Assembly (NCBI GenBank): GCA_945829425.1
Contig: CALZUQ010000015.1
Span: 1-51,427 of the forward strand
Direction: 5' to 3'
Source of the DNA: an uncultured bacterium
GTDB taxonomy: Bacteria; Bacteroidota; Bacteroidia; Bacteroidales; Bacteroidaceae
DNA length: 51,427 bases
This document shows, one piece after another, positions 44,794-51,427 of the stretch; position 1 is the first letter of the stretch; each line of letters opens with the position of its first letter. The position numbers and the translations under genes were made by a program. The notes under the pieces were generated by a model. It was not told the origin of the DNA. It was given only the letters and a program-made list of their open reading frames with translations, and searched no databases.

Positions 44794-46977
44794 TTACTTG
44801 TTTCCTGTTTTCAGCCATTTGTCTAACCAACTGAAGAATGTCCTCTGCCACAATATTCCGTTTTGTGGTTTCAGAACCCAGTGGTTTTCATCTGGAAATA
44901 TGAGGTATTCAGCCGGCAGTCCTTTCATCCTTGCTGCGTTGAATGCCCCCATTCCTTGGTTGTAGCTGATACGATAATCCAGTTCTCCGTGTATACAGAG
45001 GATTGGAGTGTCCCATCTGTCGACGAACTTATGCGGAGAGTTTTCGTATGTTCTCTTTCCCTTCTCCGATAGTTTTTTGTTCCAGTACGCCCCTTCATAG
45101 TCCCAGTTTGTGAACCACGACTCTTCTGTGTCTGTGTACATTGCCTCAAGGTTGAACGCTCCGTTGTGTGCTATGAAGCATTTGAAACGTTTCTCGTGAT
45201 TTCCTGCAAGCCAGTAAACGCTGAATCCTCCGAAGCTTGCCCCCACAGCTCCGAGGTGTTCCCTGTCCACATACGGCATTGTCTCACACGCGTTGTCAAT
45301 GGCAGCGATATAGTCTTTCATGCACTGTCCAGCCCAGTCTCCGCTAATTTCCTCGTTCCATTCCGGTCCGAATCCAGGCAGTCCGCGTCTGTTGGGTGCT
45401 ATGACGATATATCCGTTTGCTGCCATCATCTGCATGTTCCATCTGAAACTCCAGAACTGGCTCACGGCATTCTGCGGTCCTCCCTGACAGTACAGTATTG
45501 CCGGATATTTCTTGTTTACGTCGAAGTCTGCCGGCAGTATCACCCATACGAGCATTTCCTTCCCGTCAGTTGTCTTTACCCATCTTGCCTCTACGCGTCC
45601 GAGGTGTAGCTGTTCGAGAATATGCTTGTTTTCTGCCGTCACCTGTTTCACTACTGTTTTCAGCATTGTCTTTCCCGGAGTTACGGTATAAACATCGTTA
45701 GGGCATGACATGCTCTGTTTCATTACGAGCAGGCTTTTCCCGTCGTTCAGAGGCGCTATGGAGACGTAGTTTGCCTGTTCGTCAGTTACCTGTGTCACGC
45801 AGCCCTTTTCGTCAGCCTTGTAAATGTTCTTACATCCGTGCCATACGCTGGTGAAGTATATTGCCGCGTCTTTTTTAGTACCCCAGCAGAATTCGTCGAC
45901 GTTGCTCTTGTGTGCGAGGTATCTCTTTTCTCCTGTAGCCATGTCGTAGATGCACAGCCTGTTTACGTCAGCCTCATATCCGTCGCGTTCCATGCTCAGC
46001 CATGCTATGTATCTGCCGCATTGCGAGAAGAGCGGGTTCTGGTCGTATCCTACGTTGTTCTTGATGTTTTCCTCCGCGTTTACCGCCTGATATTTCTTGC
46101 TCAGTGTCGGGTCGCTTTCCGGTGCCTTATATCCTTCTGGTTTGCATAGATTGCGCGTCTTTCCTGTCTCTGTGTCATAGAGGTAAATGTCAGAGTCTGT
46201 CGATGTTGCGTACTCCGTTCCGAGACATTTTCTTGAGGTGTATGCGATATATCGTGAGTCCTTGCTCCAGTCGAGCTGTTCTATACCTCCGAAGGGTTCC
46301 ATGGGACATTCATACGGTTCTCCCTCCATGATGTCCTTTCCTTCCCCTATGCCCTGTGTTGTCACGTCCGCGACGAAGGGGTGCATGATGGTCTCTACGT
46401 AGTGGTCCCAATGTCGGTACATGAGATCTGTGATGACGCGTCCCGTAGCGAGCGGCAAGTCATCGGGGTTCTTCTGAATGATGTTGTTGAACTCCAAAGA
46501 CTTCACGAGAATGACCCTCTTTCCGTCGGGTGAGAATCTGTATGCTTCTATGCCCTTGGCGTCTGACGTCATCTGCCTGCGCTCAGTACCATCGGCGTTC
46601 ATGCTCCATATCTGTCCTCCGGATAGATATGCAATGCGTCTTCCGCCCTCTATCCATGTTGCGTCTGTCTCGCTCTTCCCTCCGGTGGTGAGAAGTGTCG
46701 GTGTTCCGCCTTCGCTGTCTGTTATGTACAGTCGTTGCTGTCCTTTGTTCTGACTTATGGAATAATATCCCACCTGGTAGACAATCTTCTTTCCGTCGGG
46801 CGATGCCACTGCTGCCGACACGCGTCCCATGCTCCATAGCACTTCCGGTGTCATCTTCACTGATTTCACTACATTGGCTTCTGCGCGTCCTATCGCCGGT
46901 GTCGCCGGTGTCTCTGCCGTGGCACCCATACTGCTCAGGGTTATCATTGATGTCGTTATGACTTTTCTGATGTTCAT
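44794..46977 (-). CDS. S9 prolyl oligopeptidase, exported
   Basis: 727 residues from the ATG at 46977, which gives a signal peptide (about 1-21, MGATA-ET); the longer frame would add 21 residues without one. An N-terminal beta-propeller (WD40-like PD40 repeats such as AAVASPDGKKIVYQV and YRFSPDGKRVIL) caps a C-terminal alpha/beta hydrolase with Ser581 in GASFGGF, the acid in CIHGELDYR and the base in PDENHW. It cleaves short peptides in the periplasm or outside the cell. It resembles S9C acylaminoacyl/dipeptidyl peptidases of Bacteroidia (DPP5 type). It overlaps nothing and leads into glnS. Confidence 0.9.
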   Translation of the reverse strand: MNIRKVITTSMITLSSMGATAETPATPAIGRAEANVVKSVKMTPEVLWSMGRVSAAVASPDGKKIVYQVGYYSISQNKGQQRLYITDSEGGTPTLLTTGGKSETDATWIEGGRRIAYLSGGQIWSMNADGTERRQMTSDAKGIEAYRFSPDGKRVILVKSLEFNNIIQKNPDDLPLATGRVITDLMYRHWDHYVETIMHPFVADVTTQGIGEGKDIMEGEPYECPMEPFGGIEQLDWSKDSRYIAYTSRKCLGTEYATSTDSDIYLYDTETGKTRNLCKPEGYKAPESDPTLSKKYQAVNAEENIKNNVGYDQNPLFSQCGRYIAWLSMERDGYEADVNRLCIYDMATGEKRYLAHKSNVDEFCWGTKKDAAIYFTSVWHGCKNIYKADEKGCVTQVTDEQANYVSIAPLNDGKSLLVMKQSMSCPNDVYTVTPGKTMLKTVVKQVTAENKHILEQLHLGRVEARWVKTTDGKEMLVWVILPADFDVNKKYPAILYCQGGPQNAVSQFWSFRWNMQMMAANGYIVIAPNRRGLPGFGPEWNEEISGDWAGQCMKDYIAAIDNACETMPYVDREHLGAVGASFGGFSVYWLAGNHEKRFKCFIAHNGAFNLEAMYTDTEESWFTNWDYEGAYWNKKLSEKGKRTYENSPHKFVDRWDTPILCIHGELDYRISYNQGMGAFNAARMKGLPAEYLIFPDENHWVLKPQNGILWQRTFFSWLDKWLKTGNK

Positions 46978-47146
46978 AATTATGAAATCGCTATTTTGCC
47001 CACCTTTTGGTGAGACAGTTTTTTTTCTGTCGGTGTACAAATGTTTTTTTTGCTCACGCTATTTTCTAAAGGTGGAGATCAATATTCCCCACCTATTTAT
47101 ATTAGCTCTCCGTCCCGTTTCGGGTTGTCATGTCTGTTTCCATGAC
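46978..47146. other. Spacer between yidC and the S9 peptidase gene
   Basis: 169 bases, T-rich on the plus strand. It should carry the S9-glnS promoter, but no TAnnTTTG is evident on the minus strand. Confidence 0.4.
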
Positions 47147-49036
47147 CTATTTTCCCATACGTCTCTTTCTTAGTTCCTGACGCTCACGCTCCATTTCCTG
47201 CTGTTTGCGCTGCATCTCTTCCAGTCTTCCGTATAGTCCCGACATCTTCTTCGGGTTCGCTTCGATCTCCTTATATCTCTTTTCGAGTTTTGCGAGCAGC
47301 TTCTCTTCGTCCGTCGTCTTTCTCAGTACGAACATTATCGCTGCCGAGAAGAACAGTGAGATGAAATAGTAGAAGTTCAATCCTGCCGAGTAGTCGTTGA
47401 AAATGAAGAAGAACATCACCGGCATGAGGAACATCATCCACTGCATCATCTTCATCTGCTCAGCCTGCTGTCCCACCATCTGGTCGCGCTGCTGCTGCAT
47501 GGTGAACCATGAGTAGACGATGTTTGCCACACAGAAGAGTATGCACGTCAGCGAGATATGGTCGCCAATAAGCCAAAGGTTTGTGTCCCATTCAATTATA
47601 GGGTCGTATGTCGACAGGTCGCTGATCCAGAGGAACGACTGCCCTCGCAGCTGAATGGCGTTCGGCACGAAGTTGAACATCGCGATCCAGATAGGCATCT
47701 GTATAAGCATCGGCAGGCATCCCGACATTGGCGACACTCCATAGCGTGAGTACATCATCATCATCTCCTGCTGTTTTTTCATGGCGTCTTCCGGCTTGTC
47801 GTATTTCTTTGTCGCCTCCTCAAGTTTCGGTTTCAGTACTCTCATCTTCGCCGACGACATATAGCTCTTTCTTACCATAGGGTAGGTTATGGCCTTCAGT
47901 ATGAGCGTTATGAGTATTATGACGATGCCCATAGGTATGCCCATGTGTGTCAGCCAGTCAAAGACGTAAAGCGTAAACCAACGGTTTATAATGCGGAAGA
48001 GAGGCCATCCGAGATATACGAGCTGTTCCATCTCCAGGTCTTTTCCGAATGCGCTCTCCTCTTGTATGTCTTTGAGCAGACGGAAGTCATTTGGCCCGAA
48101 ATAGAACTCGAAGTCAGAAGTCTTCTCTCCGGTAGGGTCGAAAGCCGTCTTCATCCTTGCCGTATAGTCTTTCAGATATCCTGACCCTTTTTGCTGCGGA
48201 ACGCTTGACACGAGAGCCCCTTCCTTGAAGTTGTCCCGGCTGATCATGACGCATGAGAAGAACTGGTTCTTGAACGCTATCCAGTCTGTTGCCTCCTCGA
48301 TAGGCTCGTCGACCTTCTCGTTTGTCTCGTTGAGATAGTCGGTGTCTCCTTCCGTGTCGTGCCATGTCAGTCGTGAGTGCTGGTTTTCAAACGTAAAGCC
48401 CTTCTCCTGCTGGCGGCATAGCTCATGCCATTCTATGTCCATCGTCTTGCACGACGGTGAGAAATGGTTCTTCATGCCTTTCATGCGCATCTCGACATGG
48501 AGCATATAGCTCTCTCCGAGCCTGTATCGTATCTCGAGTTCTTTCCCTTCTCCGGCTTCTGCTGTCAGCGTCACCGTAGTGTCTGTCTGAGCCGTTGGCG
48601 TGAAGTATAGCGAGGAGGTGTATATGTTCTGCTCCTTTCCTTCGAATATGAAGCGAAGTTCCTGCTCCTTCTCGTTGAACAGCGTGACGTCACCGTTTCC
48701 GTTGATATCCTTGAAGTTCTTCACTACAGCGTTCTTTACTGTTCCGCCTTTTGTGGATAGCGTCAGTGCCACTTTCTCGTTGCTCAGAACTATATCCTTT
48801 GCTTCTCCTGATAGTGCTGTGAAGAACAATGCTGTGGAGTCTGCTTCCACGGTTTCTTTCCTTGCCTGCTGTTCCGCCAGTTTCTTTTCCGAAGCTTTCT
48901 TTGCTGCTGCGACCTTCGCTATGGAGTCTTGCCGTGCAGCCTCATCAATTTGTTCCTGTGACGGCTGGTTGAACCAACCGAACCCGATAAATACCAGTGC
49001 TAAAAGCACAAAGCCAGTAATAGTGTTTTTATCCAT
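47147..49036 (-). CDS. yidC: YidC, membrane protein insertase
   Basis: 629 residues. One N-terminal helix (about 6-21, GFVLLALVFIGFGWF), a large periplasmic beta domain (about 60-350), and the conserved insertase core with five helices after residue 360, including IVIILITLILKAITYP and PVMFFFIFNDYSAGLNFYY (given in full, 19). The C-terminus is a basic coiled coil (last 60 residues, rich in Arg, Glu and Met) suited to ribosome binding. It inserts proteins into the inner membrane alone or with Sec. It has a good promoter at 49154-49183. Confidence 0.96.
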   Translation of the reverse strand: MDKNTITGFVLLALVFIGFGWFNQPSQEQIDEAARQDSIAKVAAAKKASEKKLAEQQARKETVEADSTALFFTALSGEAKDIVLSNEKVALTLSTKGGTVKNAVVKNFKDINGNGDVTLFNEKEQELRFIFEGKEQNIYTSSLYFTPTAQTDTTVTLTAEAGEGKELEIRYRLGESYMLHVEMRMKGMKNHFSPSCKTMDIEWHELCRQQEKGFTFENQHSRLTWHDTEGDTDYLNETNEKVDEPIEEATDWIAFKNQFFSCVMISRDNFKEGALVSSVPQQKGSGYLKDYTARMKTAFDPTGEKTSDFEFYFGPNDFRLLKDIQEESAFGKDLEMEQLVYLGWPLFRIINRWFTLYVFDWLTHMGIPMGIVIILITLILKAITYPMVRKSYMSSAKMRVLKPKLEEATKKYDKPEDAMKKQQEMMMMYSRYGVSPMSGCLPMLIQMPIWIAMFNFVPNAIQLRGQSFLWISDLSTYDPIIEWDTNLWLIGDHISLTCILFCVANIVYSWFTMQQQRDQMVGQQAEQMKMMQWMMFLMPVMFFFIFNDYSAGLNFYYFISLFFSAAIMFVLRKTTDEEKLLAKLEKRYKEIEANPKKMSGLYGRLEEMQRKQQEMERERQELRKRRMGK

Positions 49037-49153
49037 TAATATATTATTTGTTTTTTTGTTCCATGTCTGTTATGTCATTCCTCGCCTGTGGCTCTCAGAG
49101 CGTTTTTCCTTCGCTTTTTGCGGTAAACACACTGACAGACACAATCTGAAGTG

Positions 49154-49183
49154 CAAAAATACTACAAATTTATAATATTTCAA
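49154..49183 (-). promoter_or_regulatory. Promoter of yidC
   Basis: On the minus strand TTG (49181-49183), 19 bases, TATTTTTG (49154-49161), an exact match. A second TAAATTTG (49165-49172) overlaps it without a TTG at the right distance. The leader is about 110 bases. Confidence 0.7.
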
Positions 49184-49224
49184 AATAAAACGGTAAATAA
49201 ATAACATTTTTAAAAATTTATCCT

Positions 49225-49232
49225 TAACTTTG
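49225..49232 (+). promoter_or_regulatory. -7 element of the DUF3078-like gene
   Basis: TAACTTTG at 49225-49232; the -33 region is AT-rich without an exact TTG. The start of transcription near 49239 rules out the ATG at 49230 and supports the start at 49323. Confidence 0.6.
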
Positions 49233-49322
49233 CCCTGCAAAATCTTTCAGGCGGGTGAGTCAATAGCCCCCGCCATAACTTTTTTCTGGCAGGAAGCCAC
49301 ATTCCGCCCTCACTTCTTCATA

Positions 49323-50654
49323 ATGAAAAAAACACTTCTTTCCATACTGCTCTGCCTCATCGTTTCCGTGGCATATTCACAGCTCCAACGCTCACAGCTC
49401 CAACGCTCACGCCTTGACAGTCTGCGGAAACGCCCTGTCAGGACGCTGTCGCCATTCTGCGTCAGCTATGCCGACTCTCTGCAGCTCTACAGGCAGCGCT
49501 TTTTCTCCGACACCCTCCGTTCCGACACCCTTTCGCCTCTTGACGACGCCTACAGCCACCTCAGCCAGATTGTTCCGCTGACGTTCTACCATGGCGTGAC
49601 GCAGAGGCTTTTTGACATCGACGACACGGCGCCCCTGCGACGTGACGTAGACCTTCTCGTGTCAAGGATGTATATCTCCCACCCGGAATATGTGCTTGAT
49701 ACAGACAGCCGCCTCACTGCCGAAGGGGAAATAGCTTTCCGTCCTGACGAGCCTGTCGTCAACAATACCGGCATGACAAGTCAGGCAGAAGAGGAAGTCA
49801 TCCATATACCCTCTGCGTCACGCCCCTCATCAGATGTCACTCTCGTCACCATGCGACCGAACTTCTGGACATATTCCGGAGACTTTTCCCTTCAGTTTCT
49901 GCAAAACTACGTCTCCGACAACTGGTATAAAGGAGGTGAGTCGACATACTCCATGATAGGAGCCGTGACGTATAACGCCAACTACAACGACAAGGAAAAG
50001 ATAAAATGGGACAACCGCATAGAGATGAAGCTTGGCATGCAGTCCTCGCAGGGCGATACGCTCCATAGCTATAAAAGTTCTGAGGACCTCATACGTCTCA
50101 CGTCGAAACTCGGCATACAGTCAGTGAAGAAATGGTACTATACGTTGCAGTTCATAGCAAGCACCCAGTTCACCCATGGCTATAAATCCAACGACGAAAC
50201 GGTTTACTCCGACTTCATGTCTCCGCTCAACGTCAACCTCTCTCTTGGTATGGACTATAAGGTGGAGTGGTGTAAGAAACGTCTTGTCGGAACGGTGAAC
50301 ATCTCGCCCATGGCAGCCAACTTCAAATATGTCGACCGTCTGTATCTCGCTAAGAAATACGGTCTCTCCGAAGGCAAGCACTCGCTGTGGGACATCGGTT
50401 CTACGTTCACCACAGACCTTACGTGGACATTCTCGAAACTGATAAAATGGAAGACGCGTCTTTACGCCTACACCACCTACAAACGCACTGAGGTGGAGTG
50501 GGAGAACACGTTCAATTTCCAGCTTTCGCGTTATATCTCAACGTCTCTTTTCGTCTATCCCCGTTTCGACGACTCCGCCTCGAAGAAAGACGGAAAATAC
50601 GGTTATTTGCAGCTTAAGGAGTATTGGAGTCTCGGATTCAACTATTCTTTCTGA
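49323..50654 (+). CDS. DUF3078-like outer-membrane protein
   Basis: 443 residues from the ATG at 49323, which gives a signal peptide (about 1-19, LIVSVAYSQ); an earlier frame start lies upstream of the transcript start. After a charged N-terminal part, the segment FLQNYVSDNWYKGGEST and the alternating strands to the end, with a final aromatic residue (SLGFNYSF), match the outer-membrane proteins of DUF3078. A 15-base direct repeat (49380-49394 and 49395-49409) duplicates QLQRS near the mature N-terminus. The function of the family is not known. It stands divergent from yidC and ends before a long hairpin. Confidence 0.8.
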   Translation: MKKTLLSILLCLIVSVAYSQLQRSQLQRSRLDSLRKRPVRTLSPFCVSYADSLQLYRQRFFSDTLRSDTLSPLDDAYSHLSQIVPLTFYHGVTQRLFDIDDTAPLRRDVDLLVSRMYISHPEYVLDTDSRLTAEGEIAFRPDEPVVNNTGMTSQAEEEVIHIPSASRPSSDVTLVTMRPNFWTYSGDFSLQFLQNYVSDNWYKGGESTYSMIGAVTYNANYNDKEKIKWDNRIEMKLGMQSSQGDTLHSYKSSEDLIRLTSKLGIQSVKKWYYTLQFIASTQFTHGYKSNDETVYSDFMSPLNVNLSLGMDYKVEWCKKRLVGTVNISPMAANFKYVDRLYLAKKYGLSEGKHSLWDIGSTFTTDLTWTFSKLIKWKTRLYAYTTYKRTEVEWENTFNFQLSRYISTSLFVYPRFDDSASKKDGKYGYLQLKEYWSLGFNYSF

Positions 50655-50712
50655 CGTGGTGCGGGTGATGCAAAAAACGACTTGTGATAGTTGAACATAA
50701 AAAAACTATTCG

Positions 50713-50828
50713 ACCTGTATGGTTGAAGAGTTCTGGCTGAAAGCCAACAAGCACATAGCCTGAGGTGTCGCTTCGCTCTGCCTTGGACTATGTGCTTGTT
50801 GCTCTTTCTTCTTTTCAACCGTACAGGT
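50713..50828 (+). other. Nested long hairpin after the outer-membrane gene
   Basis: An outer pair (ACCTGTATGGTTGAA at 50713-50727 with TTCAACCGTACAGGT at 50814-50828, one mismatch of 15) encloses a perfect 13-bp inner pair (AACAAGCACATAG at 50746-50758 with CTATGTGCTTGTT at 50788-50800). The whole is about 116 bases. It may be a large terminator, a small structured RNA or a remnant of an inverted-repeat element. There is no T run directly after it. Confidence 0.55.
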
Positions 50829-50840
50829 AGGAAACTTTTG

Positions 50841-50914
50841 TGACCCCGATGGGATTCAAACCCATGACCTTCAGAACCGGAATCTGACGCTCTATTCAGC
50901 TAAGCTACAGGGCC
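50841..50914 (-). tRNA. tRNA-Arg (anticodon CCG)
   Basis: 74 bases with a cloverleaf: acceptor GGCCCTG with CGGGGTC and two G.T pairs, D-arm TAGCTTAGCTGAATAGAGC, anticodon stem TCAGA/TCTGA with loop TTCCGGT giving CCG (reads CGG), T-arm GGGTTTGAATCCC. CCA is not encoded. A TAACTTTG -7 box is at 50933-50940 on the minus strand, though its -33 half is weak. Confidence 0.93.
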
Positions 50915-50932
50915 ATTTCATTTTTGCGTGTG

Positions 50933-50940
50933 CAAAGTTA
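50933..50940 (-). promoter_or_regulatory. -7 element of tRNA-Arg
   Basis: TAACTTTG on the minus strand, about 19 bases upstream of the tRNA start. No clear TTG at the expected distance. Confidence 0.5.
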
Positions 50941-51113
50941 CTAAAAAAAAGTCGTTCCGCACCTTCCTCTCGTTGGATAAAGGGAAACATTAAGTTTTTT
51001 TATGACTAAGTGATGCCTAAGCTGGTGAGAAAAAATTTTTATATGCCATTCCTCGCCCTTCGTTGTCCCTCTTTCTTTGCTCCCTTTTCTCGTCCTTTTT
51101 CTCCGCAAAAAAA

Positions 51114-51164
51114 TGGGACTTACTTGGGAGGAACTTGGGAGGAGCTTGGGACTTACTTGGGAGG
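51114..51164. repeat. Repeats of TGGGACTTACTTGGGAGG
   Basis: The 18-base unit occurs at 51114-51131 and 51147-51164, 33 bases apart, with shorter CTTGGGAGG copies between. I recall similar G-rich repeats as common between genes in Prevotella. Confidence 0.6.
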
Positions 51165-51237
51165 TGCTTATGCCCCTCTCGTGCTTTTCACGGCAAGCTG
51201 TTCACCATGCTTGGGTAAGGACGAGTTGCGATAGAAA

Positions 51238-51330
51238 CCTTAACACCTTAACACCTTAACTCCTTAACACCATATATACCATCACACCAAATCCATAAAA
51301 CCTTAATACCTTAACACCTTAACTCATTAA
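51238..51330. repeat. CCTTAACAC repeats
   Basis: The 9-base unit CCTTAACAC or close variants occurs about eight times (51238-51268 and 51300-51322 are the densest), with an AT-rich interruption between. No coding role seen. Confidence 0.6.
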
Positions 51331-51427
51331 CTATTCATATTATCATCTCCTCTCCAAGGTCTAAGCGAAGCACTGCAAGCTCTGATTTTCTTATGGTTTT
51401 TGTATAGGTAAAACAAAAGTGGTAAAT

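Larger units (their letters stand above)
49037..49322. other. Divergent promoter region of yidC and the DUF3078-like gene
   Basis: 286 bases. The yidC promoter is at 49154-49183 on the minus strand and the -7 box of the other gene is at 49225-49232 on the plus strand. The two -7 boxes are about 65 bases apart, so the genes may be co-regulated. Confidence 0.6.
50915..51427. other. Gene-free end with short tandem repeats
   Basis: 513 bases without a supported gene. It holds the tRNA-Arg -7 box and two repeat clusters (51114-51164 and 51238-51330). The short open frame at 51010-51234 is built on the first cluster and has no recognisable product. Confidence 0.6.

Noticed and set aside
51010..51234. 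Open frame of 74 codons at the end
   Set aside because: The product is a translation of the TGGGACTT repeat and has no start signal.

Overview
The window reads as chromosomal DNA of a member of the Bacteroidia, most like Prevotella and its relatives. The signs are promoters of the TTG-N19-22-TAnnTTTG type, fimbrillin-like and BspA-like (LRR_5) lipoproteins, a C-terminal segment of the Por-secretion type in a broken gene, a Bacteroidetes-type YidC, a two-subunit methylmalonyl-CoA mutase, and the Nudix-family arabinose regulator typical of Bacteroides. The genus is inferred from gene content. No rRNA, phage, transposase or CRISPR array is visible.

Region 1 (1-10,800, + strand) is the accessory part. 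Two candidate non-autonomous inverted-repeat elements and a decayed secreted-protein gene precede a tight seven-gene operon (1416-10682). It encodes a fimbrillin/LRR/BACON/M64-peptidase lipoprotein, a fimbrillin-like lipoprotein, a membrane-anchored NTF2-like protein, an exported protein with a C-terminal beta-rich (barrel-like) part, an Fn3/LRR lipoprotein, a small unrecognised protein and a Ser/Thr kinase with a C-terminal membrane helix. Three of the junctions are ATGA overlaps. This is the best candidate for an undescribed system: a surface adhesin/protease array tied to kinase signalling.

Region 2 (10,800-18,240, - strand) has two tandem tRNA-Lys(CTT) genes, hisB, dapA, and a set for sodium-pumping decarboxylation (beta subunit, biotin carrier, lamin-tail/OadG fusion) behind an AspT-family exchanger. 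No carboxyltransferase (alpha) subunit lies nearby. Region 3 (18,240-26,710, + strand) has mutA-mutB, sppA, lpxK and thiL. Together, regions 2 and 3 hold most of the succinate-to-propionate route: mutase, decarboxylase parts and a plausible dicarboxylate exchanger, on divergent transcripts.

Region 4 (27,190-42,980, - strand) has a long-chain acyl-CoA ligase and then a pentose/hexose block: rpiB, tkt, araB, araA, araD, araR, a sodium/sugar symporter, a mutarotase lipoprotein, galK and galM. The arabinose genes form a complete import and catabolic route that feeds the pentose phosphate pathway through rpiB and tkt. Region 5 (43,030-50,915) has glnS, an S9 peptidase and yidC on the - strand, then a divergent DUF3078-like outer-membrane protein and tRNA-Arg(CCG). 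The last 500 bases are gene-free and carry short tandem repeats.
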